64,000 bases of DNA from Selaginella moellendorffii (taxonomy: Eukaryota; Streptophyta; Lycopodiopsida; Selaginellales; Selaginellaceae): contig NW_003314264.1 of the NCBI RefSeq assembly GCF_000143415.4, forward strand, positions 2,887,444 to 2,951,443, given 5' to 3'. Positions 43,043-52,734 of the stretch are shown here, in pieces. The position numbers were made by a program, and so were the translations under genes. A model generated the notes under the pieces. The model saw only the letters and a program-made list of their open reading frames with translations, was not told the origin of the DNA and searched no databases. The stretch's first letter is position 1; each line of letters begins with the position of its first letter.

Positions 43043-44646
43043 CTATACTTGTTGAGCAGTGTCCGTTTTGCCTTGTAGTTCCACACTCTCTGGCTCTTTG
43101 ACCGCTTGTTTCGTTCGATCAGTCGCTCCAGCGTACGACTTGTAGTACAGCGATCCAAACACCAAAAGCTGGACTCGAAAAAGTAAGAAGTAAATAAAAG
43201 GCTCTGCCGATAACGAAAAAAGGCTGACTTACCGTGCCTAACCATTGCTTCCAGCTCAAGGGATGAGCAAACCACAAGCACGATAACAAGATGCTCACCA
43301 GCTGCAAGGGAGGAAGAATGATTTCATAGAGATCATTAAATGTGAGATAGTGCACCTGTCTGGTGGTCATGATAATGGCAAACGTGAGCGCTCCAAACGT
43401 CTTAATGGTGTGATTAATGAAGAACTGGCTGGCGGTGGCCGCCTGTCAAAGGAGACCAAAAGTCTAGACGTGAAAGAGCGGTAACATACCAAAGACAGAA
43501 GGAAAACATGGAAGAAGCAATCCCTGTGGCGGCTAATAAAGGAAAGAGCTGGGAACAAGTTTCCTTGGGTCAAGAGTCCTGCATTTCCACCACACCACTT
43601 TAGTCTAAGCGAAATGCGTGGAAAAGCAAGCATTTACCAAAAGTACTCAGAGCACAGGAGCATAGCGTCACGTACAAAATCTGGTTGAACACTTCCATAC
43701 TATAGCCTTTGAAAAGCTTGTCCTGGAATGTGCTTGTAAACCCGTCAAAACTGCACATCACGAACGAACGAACTTGGTAACCTGAAATGCGCATTAGCGG
43801 CAGTACCCCAAATAGCCGGCCATGAGAGCGAGTCCCCAGATAGAATTCTCTCCTCCACTCAAGCTTTTCGTTTGAGCCCCTTCCTGGAAAAGAAAAACCC
43901 GATCAGAGCAACGATCTCGGGAGGAGAAAAGAGAGCTCATACACCATACAGGAGAAAGACTGCGGCACCTGCTGTGATGCAAAGCGCCAGCAAGTAATCC
44001 CGCAACCCGTATCTCTTTTGCATGATCAAAGTTCCCCAAATCTGTGAAACAGCTAAAAGAAGCAACTCATCCAGAGTTAAAAAAAAGAAGGATCACTTAC
44101 CATCACAGGGATCATCTTGGCAGACTTTCCCAGCGTTTGCACAGGAAAGCTGACGTACTTCAAAGCCTGGACAAAGGAAAACTTTAAAAAGTCCCGAGAA
44201 CCAAGTGAAGAGCGCCACACAAACCTCATACTGGCAAGTGGTTGCCAAAATATTTGACAAGGAGACACCGCCATACTTGTAAATCGGGGCAACGGGAGAG
44301 AGATCCTTCTTAAGAACCTACAGCCAAAGCGATGAAAACTCTCTCCTCTGAGAAGAAAAAAATCCCGATCGATGTTCCTCACCAGCATTACGGTTATCGC
44401 GAAGGCGCACGTCAAAATCCGGTTGCAAAAGACGAGAAAAAGCGAGTACTGGAAGAATTCGCCGCTGGAGCCGTAGGGAACCCGGATTATCCTCTCCTGC
44501 GATAAATTTCCAAGGGAGGCGTCTCAGTGGAGATGGATCTAGCAGCGCACTACCTGCATCACGCCATAGACGAGCAGCGTGGCCATGATGCACACGACGC
44601 AAGCCGCCAGCTCCATCCATCGCCTTCGAAACAACACAAGCTCCAT
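43043..44646 (-). CDS. Nucleotide-sugar/PAPS-type transporter, UTR5-like (SLC35B)
   Basis: Multi-exon gene on the minus strand. Translation gives MELVLFRRRWMELAACVVC then IMATLLVYGVMQ, ERIIRVPYGSSGEFFQYSLF, ILATTCQYE/ALKYVSFPVQ, TLGKSAKMIPVM, GTLIMQKRYG, ENSIWGLALMAGYLG, DGFTSTFQDKLFKGYSMEV, FISRHRDCFFH, FGALTFAIIMTTRQ and LSCLWFAHPLSWKQWLG. This follows Arabidopsis UTR5-type proteins nearly domain for domain: about ten membrane helices exchanging nucleotide sugars (or PAPS in animal SLC35B2) across ER/Golgi membranes. First exon 44554-44646; last exon ends ESVELQGKTDTAQQV. The stop is 88 bases from the convergent lipase stop. Substrate is inferred only. Confidence 0.9.
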
Positions 44647-45068
44647 TTGCGCCCAAAACCCTAAAATCCAAACGATGATGACGTCGGAAAGGATATATTT
44701 GTCGTCGTATAAAAAATAGCTCTAAGGGTAACTTAAGTTGGCACGATATCTTCCTACAAACCTAAAAAAGTTGAAAAATATTCTGGACAAGAACAAGACC
44801 TCTTTGCGAATATACATTTCCCTCTCTTTCGTCAGTAGTGGCAGTGCACCAAACTCTCTTCACTCTTTTTCTTTTTTCTTTGGCTTTTCAGTGTTGGAAG
44901 TACGATCGATCGATCGATTCATCGCTCAGAAGAAGGCGTAACTTGCCTGCAAAAAAACTTTTAGAACCTGCTCACCTTTTTGTGTTTTTTTCTTCTTTTT
45001 TTCGTTTTCGATGTAGGTACTGATCTATTTGGTTGTCGATACTTCTTTCCATTCCACCAGTTAGAAGA
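44647..45068. other. Spacer between transporter promoter and epimerase end
   Basis: No gene recognised. Contains a short GATC tandem (GATCGATCGATCGATTC near 44905) and T-rich tracts. Confidence 0.5.
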
Positions 45069-46556
45069 TCACTTTCCCTGCAGTACCTTGCCAGGATCCA
45101 ATTGACCGCTGCAGTAGCTCGAAGGAACAGCCGAGAGTTCTTGACGGCCCCTCCATTCCTCGCCCGGTTTGAGAGTTATGGGAGTCTCGATGACCGCGGG
45201 TTCCACGCAAACCATGTGTAAGTACTCGTCGTCGCCAAAGTCCGACATAGCTTTCGCCTTCTTGTCCCAAGGATTCCACACAACTGCACCAGAGAGTTAC
45301 GGGCGCTTGTTAGCTGTTCCTTGTCCCAGTAGATCATAACTAAAGAAAGATCTACAAGAAATCTAAAAGAATGATAAATGAAATGCGCACCTGCATCGGG
45401 AAAGCCTTCCTTCTTCACCACAATAGTTCTCTTCTTCTCGTGATCGACTATAGCGATTTTCGTCGGAGCTCCCAAGTAAACTTTGTCCACCTATAAACAA
45501 AACATTTAGTCGACGGAAACAAGAGCCTCAAGATGCAAAGATGTGGTACCTCGCCGTCAAAAGTGATGGAATCCCCTTGCTCGGTGAAGCGTTTCCGTTG
45601 TTGCAAGTTGTCCATATATTCCAGTGTTTCCAGCCCTTCGATGCGTACTTCACTGGAATTACATTACGGTTTAGAAGTCTTTAACTAGACAAGACCTCAC
45701 TTGATGTCAGAAACGGAAAAGTATGTATGGAGAGCAATTGTGAAGCTGAAAGATTTGTTGTCCGTGTTGGTGTTTCTGACGCGGATAGTTTGAGCCAAAT
45801 CTCCCCCGCGTTTTAGAGTAACACGCATTCTCACTTCAAAGCTGTTGACACACACACATACGTTTGTTTGAGTCGACAGCTCTCGACAAAAGACAAATAG
45901 AATAAAGCGGACTTTTTGAGTACCTGTGCGGCCAAGCATCTTCGCTGGATTTAAGGATAAGATCGACTGTACTGTTTTTGTTGCTGCTACAGCTCCCGCT
46001 ACCGCTCGAGTTTAGAATGGGAGGCGGATCCGTGTCGATTGCCCATACTCTGTTCCTCGCGAAACCATGCTGCTCCAGCGTTCCCAAGTTTGAGAACTAC
46101 AAACAAATTATAGGAGAAAACGTTTAGAGCAACTTATTACAAATCAAGCACAAACCTGTGGAAAGCAAACGGGGATTCCACCACGAATGGCCTTTGGTGG
46201 CTTAAAAATCGCCTGCACCGACCGAAGAAGCTTTTCAGAAGTCCCGCAGCACCTTTGTGTAAAGAATGAAAAAAAAAACAGAAAAGAAAAGAAACCTTGC
46301 TACTTAAAAACAGGAGTTCTTCACCCCGTTCGTTTTTCCATGATGTCACCTGACCTCCATAGAGATGGACCTGTGCAAACAGTGATGAGACCCAGCAGCA
46401 AACGCAAACACTCCCAAAGAAAATCGAAGGAAGAAAATTAAAACAGAGAACCTCTCCTACAAGAAGAATGGAACTAACCTGAGCAGTAGCGCCCAGTGGT
46501 TCGCGAAGAACGACTTTGTCCATGCCAGCCGCATCCTTGACCAGGGATGTTGTCAT
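45069..46556 (-). CDS. Glucose-6-phosphate 1-epimerase-like protein
   Basis: Aldose-1-epimerase-fold enzyme that interconverts alpha and beta anomers of hexose-6-phosphates. Exons on the minus strand give MTTSLVKDAAGMDKVVLREP, VHLYGGQVTSWKNERGEELL, FLSSKAIFKPPKAIRGGIPV, CFPQFSNLGTLEQHGFARNR, WAIDTDPPP, FTIALHTYFSVSDI, VRIEGLETLEYMDNL, VYLGAPTKIAIVDHEKKRTI, VVWNPWDKKAKAMSDFGDDE and YLHMVCVEPAVIETPITLKP. These are the D-hexose-6-phosphate mutarotase family motifs, including the catalytic His region and the late Glu of VEPAV. The start at 46556 is the first ATG; a 5' leader intron beginning near 46677 (minus-strand CAG/GTATAT) is likely. Confidence 0.92.
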
Positions 46557-47407
46557 CGCAACAAGATCATCGATTCAATGCAGCCTTGAAAAATCGAGAA
46601 AGAGGAGAAGAGGGAAAGAACAAAGAAACCAAGAAATATTTCAACCTAGGAAGCGATTATGGCGTGGGAAAAATATACCTGTCGATCGCTAGCGCCAGGC
46701 AGAGAAAGAGCGCCGATTCTTCGTCAAGGACGCGCTCCCATCAATCGACCAATGGGATGGATCAATTTACGAAGCAATCAATCCCCTCTCCGGCTTTGCT
46801 GCGTCAATTTCCTGCTGCTGCAGCGCGTCGCCAGAGGGAATCCGATCGGATTCGCGATTACCTAGAGCGCGCGCGCGCGCGGCTTGGCCGATCGATCGCA
46901 ACAAGAAAATAGAGGCGATGGCGCACAGCTCCGGGCCAGGCAGGGCTGCCAGAAGAGAGGAAAAACGCGAGCGCGCACAAAACACACACACGCGCACAGG
47001 GAGGAAAAGGCTGGCAGGGAAGCATTTTAGATTTGGGCTGTATCGACGCATCTGGCCCGTAGGGTGCCTTCGCATCCGGCGGGCGGAGAACTCCCACGCG
47101 GCGGGATTTCGAAAGGGACGCATCCAACGGCCAGCTTCAGTTGGATTGATTGACCCGTGCATGTCAAAGGCCAAATATTCATTTGCGAGATCTTTGCTAA
47201 GTGGATGGAGATTTTCTTGTGGTTGTTGTTTCTGCCATTTGGAAAAAAAAATCACTGGAAAAGTAAAAAAAGGAGGAGTAGGAGGTACTTTTTGTCTTGA
47301 GAGTGGGGATAAATTTTCTATGGTGTTGGATCATCATTCTAGAAGCTTGGTGGGATAATTTTTATAAAAGCTGGGACAGGTTATTTCGTTAATCTTTTGC
47401 AACCTAA
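46557..47407. other. Promoter/5' leader region of the epimerase gene
   Basis: No separate gene recognised. Contains GC dinucleotide (46868-46882) and CA dinucleotide (46978-46995) tracts. A long minus-strand open frame here lacks family motifs and is read as chance. Confidence 0.5.
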
Positions 47408-47480
47408 GGGAGTGTAGCTCAGATGGTAGAGCGATCGCTTCGCATGCGATAGGTAAGGGGATCGATGCCCCTCACCTCCA
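47408..47480 (+). tRNA. tRNA-Ala (anticodon CGC)
   Basis: A 73-base cloverleaf: acceptor GGGAGTG/CACCTCC with one A-C mismatch at 4:69, D-arm GCTCAGATGGTAGAGC, anticodon arm ATCGC-TTCGCAT-GCGAT (anticodon CGC, alanine) and T-arm AGGGG-ATCGATG-CCCCT, discriminator A. It is close to the usual plant tRNA-Ala. The T-loop begins AT instead of TT, which also alters the B box. A TTTCTTTTT run that could terminate Pol III follows. Confidence 0.85.
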
Positions 47481-47544
47481 TTTCTTTTTCGCATAGATTG
47501 ACCATTGACCACTTGACCGTTTTTTAGGGCTCTTGTTTTAAGCT

Positions 47545-48230
47545 ATGGCGCTTTGGAGGAGAAGCTCGCGGCTCAACGCCTCGGCGACGCCCATTCTCCA
47601 GCAACGGCGCAATGCGGTGAGCGCTCCCCTCTCTCCCCGATCGCATTCTCAGCGCAAGAGATTCTCACAGCTTGATCGCCGCCGCTGCCGCAGCAAATCC
47701 TCTTCCCCGACATGGACGTGGATCCGCCCTACGGTGGCTGCGCGATCGACACGCAGCTGGAGCGGCGCCTCGATCGCTTGGCCAGGGAGAAGGAGAGGAT
47801 CGCCAGGGATTACGCCAGATCCGCCGCGCAGGGCACTCGAATGTCCTTCCGGCGTGAGTCCGACAAGTACATGAGGCCTTATTTTTTGATCATCGACTTC
47901 CCCAAGCGATCCATCCACGCCAAGATCGTCCACAGTGCGCAGCACACGACGGTGGCATCCGTGGGCACCAATTCCCGGGATTTGAAGGCGTTCCTGCCGG
48001 ACAAGACCGATCTGGCGGCGTGCCGCTTCACGGGCGAGCTCCTGGCTCGCCGCGCCAAGGAGGCGGATTGCTACGCTGTGGCCTTCAGTGGATCGCGGGT
48101 GGAGGGGAGGCTGGCAGTGGTGATCGACTCGCTGGTGGACTGTGGGATCAGTGTCTACCGCATGGATCGAGAGATTTTGCTGAGCAGAGAGCCCGAGGTG
48201 GGTAAAAATTCTTCTTTTAGTTCTAGGTAG
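47545..48230 (+). CDS. Ribosomal protein L18/L5e (uL18) family protein A
   Basis: Two exons (47545-47616, 47694-48230) join to 202 aa. The N-terminus (MALWRRSSRLNASATPILQQ) looks like a mitochondrial presequence. The uL18-like fold is seen in SDKYMRPYFLIIDFPKRSIH, TTVASVGTNSRDLKAFLP, CRFTGELLARRAKEADCY and SLVDCGISVYRMDREILLS. uL18 binds 5S rRNA in the large subunit; plant members with this form are thought to be organellar or divergent. The C-terminus is uncertain: the frame runs on to VGKNSSFSSR, but a GTGGGT donor at 48199 and an acceptor near 48333 would give another tail. Convergent with paralogue B. Confidence 0.82.
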
Positions 48231-48469
48231 GATTAAAAAGTAGCAAGTGCTCTTTGCGAGATTTTCCTCCATACTGGTACGTAAACTTGAAAGTTTCGAT
48301 CGTCCTACTTTACTTGGTGTTTCTCATAACAGGACCGATCGCTCCTCGAGCTCCCAGTTTCTCGCCCAAGTGTTCTTGATCAAGCAATCAGATGGGTGCT
48401 CTACTTTCTAACTTGATGATCTTGATCCCAGCTTTTGATAAAGGAAAGCTTTCGCAGCTCAATCGATCG
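48231..48469. other. Spacer between convergent uL18 genes
   Basis: Shared 3' region of the two convergent paralogues. It may include an alternative last exon of gene A beginning near 48334. Confidence 0.4.
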
Positions 48470-49137
48470 TCACTTTTGGCTCGAGTTCCTGGCCAGCATG
48501 ATCCCCTTGTCCGCGTGGTAGACACTGATCCCGCAGTTGGCCACCGCCTCCACCACTGCGGCCAGCTTCCCTTCCAGCCGCTCCAACTTCCGCGGGATGT
48601 AGATCACCGAGTAGCAGTCCGCCTCCTTCGCGCGATCCGCCAGCGTCTCGCCGACGATCCGGCACGCCGAGAGGTCCGACCGCGACGGCAGCGTCGCGCG
48701 CATGTCCTTGGAATTGGTGGACACCGCCGCGACCACTCTCCCCCTCGACCTGTGCATGATCGTGGCGTTGACATACTTAGACGAGAGATGGACGTCGAGG
48801 CAGAAGGGCCTCATGTACTTGTCGGAGCGCTGGCGGAAGGAGCCCACATTGCTGCTGCGGTCCTCGCTGAGCGATCGGTTGTAGCGATCCACGATGCCCT
48901 CCTTGCGGCGCTCCATCTTCTGGCGGAGGCGCTGCGCCTCGTCGGGATCCAGGACCTCGTATTTGTCCACCTGTGGCGGCTTGAGCATCTGGAGAAATCG
49001 GAGAGAGATTATCATCAGCGCAAGCGATCAGAGAGGGGGGAGATCGCTAGACTCACCGCGGCGCCGCGCCATTGCTGGTGATCGAAGCCGGCATTGCGTT
49101 GCGGGACACGGCATCGCCGAGCGATCCTCCCTGCCAT
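48470..49137 (-). CDS. Ribosomal protein L18/L5e (uL18) family protein B
   Basis: Two exons (49057-49137, 48470-48988) join to 199 aa. The start MAGRIARRCRVPQRNAGFDH resembles a mitochondrial presequence. The body contains RSDKYMRPFCLDVHLSSKYV, NATIMHRSRGRVVAAVSTNS, CRIVGETLADRAKEADCYSV and VANCGISVYHADKGIMLARN. It aligns along its length with paralogue A (SDKYMRP, KEADCY, CGISVY) but is clearly diverged, so the duplication is not recent. Its promoter is shared with the divergent kelch gene. Confidence 0.82.
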
Positions 49138-49198
49138 AGCCAACAAGAGGTCTAGGGCATTTTAGAATCTTAAACAGAATATTACTCTGGAATATGCT

Positions 49199-49305
49199 CC
49201 TTTTGTTTTAAGGTTTTAAAACACCTTTTAAGCAGGGAAGGGTTTCTCTAGGGCCAGATAAATCCTCCCCTGCTTTAAAGGTGTTTAGAAACTTTAACAG
49301 AGGGA
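49199..49305. repeat. Long imperfect inverted repeat (hairpin)
   Basis: Left arm 49199-49245 and right arm 49261-49305 are near-complementary (core AAACACCTTTTAAGCAGGG against CCCTGCTTTAAAGGTGTTT) with a loop of about 15 bases. Pairing appears to continue weakly outward towards 49150 and 49350, where a third copy of TTTTAAGCAGGGGAGGGTTT occurs. It lies between divergent start codons. Confidence 0.75.
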
Positions 49306-49379
49306 GCCAAGAGAATATTCTCTTCCGCATTATTTTAAGCAGGGGAGGGTTTACCTGGCGCTCGAGTAGTTTTGTGGCC

Positions 49380-50475
49380 ATGTCGTGCTTAGCCGTCTCG
49401 AGCGAAGAAGTGAGGCGATGGCATTTTCTTCTTTTCGCAGATCGAATGAATGGATTTTTTCTTTCTCTCTTTCCAGATCACACAGCAGGAGGGAGCGCCC
49501 AAGGCTCGCAGCTCTCACGCGGTGGCTGTGGTGGGATCCAAGGCCTATGTGTTTGGCGGCGAGTTTGAGCCTCGCGTTCCCATCGATAACAAGGTCCATG
49601 TCTTTGATCTTCGCCAGAGGAGCTGGGCGGTGGCGGAGTTGCGAGGAGAAATCCCCAGCGCCAGAGTTGGCGTCGCAATGGCCGCCGCTGGCAACACCAT
49701 CTTCGTGTTTGGAGGTCGGGACGAGCAGCACCAGGAACTTAACGAGTTCTTCTCGTTTGATACCGTGACCGGGGAGTGGAGGCTCTTGTCAGCCGAAGAG
49801 ACGAGTCCTCCTCACAGGTTTGCATATCTTTTCTTTTCTCGATTCAAGTTTTCACCACTTCTCGCTCGATTGCCTGCCAGGAGCTATCACACTTTAGCGG
49901 CGGACAAACAAGGCAAAAACATCTATACCTTTGGAGGTTGCGGAAAAGCTGGCCGTTTGAACGATCTATGGGTGTTTAACATCGAGTCGAGCACCTGGAA
50001 GAAACTCCCGGAGTCGTCGACCCTGACACCGAGAGGAGGTCCTGGCTTGGCAGTCGTCAATGGAGCTGTGTGGGTCATCTTCGGCTTCTGCGGGGACGAG
50101 CTAACAGACGTCCATCGTTTCGACATCGCGAGCCAGACCTGGGAAGAAGTTCAGGTTTCTTGCTCTTCTTTGCAGAAGCCGATCGGCCGGAGCGTCTTTG
50201 GAACTTCGTGCGTTGGAAACAAGATCTTCCTCTACGGTGGCGAAGTGGATCCGAGTGACTTGGGACACCTTGGAGCTGGAGCGTTCACCGACGAGCTGCT
50301 AGTACTTGACACGGAGAAGCTGGCGTGGGAGAAGCCGAGACTGGAAGGGAAGCATCCTGGAGCCAGAGGATGGTATGCTGCGGCTGGATTCGAGAATTCG
50401 ATGCTTGTTTACGGAGGGAACTCGGCAACGAACGATCGGCTGGATGACATGTTTCTTCTTTCCGTCCGAGCGTGA
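49380..50475 (+). CDS. Kelch-repeat protein, nitrile-specifier-like
   Basis: Three exons (49380-49409, 49477-49817, 49881-50475) join to 321 aa. The short first exon MSCLAVSSEE gives the exact phase for ITQQEGAPKARSSHAVAVVG. Kelch blades follow: SKAYVFGGEF, NTIFVFGGRDEQHQELNEFF, NIYTFGGCGKAGRLNDLWVF, AVWVIFGFCGDELTDVHRFD, NKIFLYGGEVDPSDLGHLG and NSMLVYGGNSATNDRLDDMF, six in total, forming a propeller. The closest plant family is the nitrile-specifier/epithiospecifier-like kelch proteins, but glucosinolates are not expected in this lineage, so the substrate is unknown. The second intron is 63 nt and stop-free. Confidence 0.88.
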
Positions 50476-51029
50476 TAGTTCTGGTTTGTTGGTTGTGAAT
50501 AATGAAGTTTCGTTTGCTGTTGCTTTGCTTGATAACCAGCTTAGTATGAGTCTTTGTAGCCAGCAGAAAGTGGATGTACCGTTATGACTCTCCTTTGGAA
50601 TGGAGTCTCTCCCTGTCGAAGGTGTTGAGTATGTGTTCTTCGAGGGGAAGAAAAGAAGAATCTGTAGCGTAGCACGGCGTTGCTGGCGAGTTTGCTTTTT
50701 TGTTTGGTCGATTCTCGCTAAGCCTGTGCGTTGTTCTTACAGTGACAGGGTTCGGTTTGGTGTGTGCGTCCTTGCTTATAACTCAGCTATGGCTGCAGCC
50801 GCTGCCACTGCCTCTGCCACTGCCACTGCCACTGCAAAAGAAAGTGAAGCCATTAGATGGCGACGACGACTACTGAAAAAGAGAAATAAATAGGAAAAAC
50901 AAGACGTACCAGCAAAAATTTGTGGATCCTTCCTACAAAGAGTAAGTAGCTCCAAGTGCAAACAAAACAATCGTCAACACCGAAAGAGTGAGAAAGCAAA
51001 AAAAAAAGGAGCGAAGGAAGGAATGAATT
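50476..51029. other. Spacer between kelch and neprosin genes
   Basis: Convergent 3' regions. A CTGCCA hexamer repeat lies near 50800-50835. No gene recognised. Confidence 0.5.
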
Positions 51030-52734
51030 TCATCGGCAAGTGGGATTGCTCCCAGGACCACCGTAGTAAAAATACTGCCCCCAGTCGCTGCTGCCAGCCT
51101 TGACGATCCCATAGCAATTGGGATGCTCGGCCAGCGTCTGAAGAACAGGATGGGATTGCAGCTCGTTGTCCGAATCCACCACTCCAATGTTCCTGAAGTA
51201 GCTCGCCTCGGCAAATCCCCGAGAGGGAAATCTCCCGCTTCCCATCTGTGTGGCGGTGTGGGATCCATCCGGCTGGGTGTTCACCACCTCACCTCCAAAC
51301 TCCACCATGGAGGCGTAGTCCGTGAGGTGTGAGAAGATCTCCGCCGGCCAGTAGCCGACGAGCGTTCGATCGCCCAGCCTCATCCACCAATTGCCAGTTC
51401 TTGGATCCTAGAGGAAGAACACACAAAGAAAAGAATGAAGAATATGATCCAAGGGACGTATATGATCCAAGTTACCTTCCAGACAAGGATTCTTATATCG
51501 TATTGTGGCCCATCGTAGGAGGAAACCGGGGAGATCGATGCGCCTATGGCAATGTCGCTGCCGGTTTGGATGAATCCCGAGCACAAAAGATTGTAGCAGC
51601 CAGTGGCTTGGTAGGAATCGCTCTGGATAAAAGAAAATCGTCACGCGATGCTTTCTTGCTCGAGATTTCGCGAATTACCGTCCAGTACGTGAACAACCTG
51701 GGATTGCTGTCGCCGTAGAGCTCCGGGCTCACCTGTCAAACAGATCATCCGCGATCACAGGGAAATTCGACCTAGACAGATTACCTGCCATCCAGCTTCG
51801 ATGCTGTTGAGATCGTCCGCGAAGGAGCCTCCCAGCAGCCAGATCTGCGAGAGGCTAAACTCGTTGGGCACATCGATGTCCGGGCGCCACACATTGAGCG
51901 ATGCCTGGGCGCCATAGAACTGCCCAGTCGTGTAGGCGATTGCATGCTACACACACACAAGGAGATTTAGGGTTCTTGGCGAAATTGGGGATATTTCTCT
52001 ACCTCGTGGCCGTTTGAATCCATTGCCTCGGGCATCGCCATCAGGGAGCTGGCCTGGAAGCTCGCAGCTGCGCCGGACGAGTTGGATCGGCTCGGATTGG
52101 GAGGCTTGTGGAATTTCCGGCCGTATCTCCTCACCGATCCCGCGCGAAGGATGTCGTCGATCGTTGTTCTTCGAATCGGCACTGTTCCTCGAGGGCATTG
52201 CTTGCCGCATTGATGCCACATTTGCGTCACTCGGATGCTGACGACGTCTTGCTCAGTGCTCGTTTCCTTGGCCAGATTGTTTGGCCATATCATCGGTTCT
52301 TCCTGGAAAAATTATTGATGAAAAGGGGGAGAGAAAATCTCGGGTTACCTGGAGCTGGTGATGCTTGAGCTTGGGATGATCAAATGCAGGCTGATTTCGC
52401 AGCAGCACGCAGTCGATTAAATCTCCATCCGGGCTCTACACGCACAGATTTCACAAAATTTTCGATCTTCTCCGCGAATGAGCACTATTTTCTCACTCAC
52501 CCGAATCGTTTTCACCGGCTGCTTGTTCATCGCGTTGATTTGCTTCTGGATCTTGAGAAGCCGCGAGCTTCCCCTTCCTCTCCCCCGGAAAGATCTGGCA
52601 TTGCCGCCGAGCTTGACGAGATTGCCCCGAATCGCGGTACCATTGGGATTGCTCGCCTCCAGCCCCAGAGAAAGAACCAACAGCACCACCGCTAGCAAGA
52701 GCCCCGGCCATGGCGATCTTCTTCTTCTCGCCAT
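51030..52734 (-). CDS. Neprosin-family glutamic peptidase (DUF239/DUF4409)
   Basis: Multi-exon minus-strand gene. A signal peptide ([20 protein letters not shown]...) directs secretion. The activation-peptide domain (DUF4409) includes [40 protein letters not shown] and [20 protein letters not shown]. The neprosin domain has [80 protein letters not shown] and [20 protein letters not shown], ending [13 protein letters not shown]. Neprosins are plant glutamic proteases cleaving after proline. The candidate catalytic Glu residues (SPELYGD, FGGEVV) are present. Start chosen at the first ATG before the signal peptide. Confidence 0.92.

Noticed and set aside
46767-47255. 162-codon minus-strand frame upstream of the epimerase gene
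   Set aside because: No family motif, overlaps simple repeats and a probable 5' leader intron.
50767-50893. Ala/Thr-rich peptide frame (MAAAAATASATATATAKE)
   Set aside because: Product of a CTGCCA hexamer repeat in a 3' spacer.
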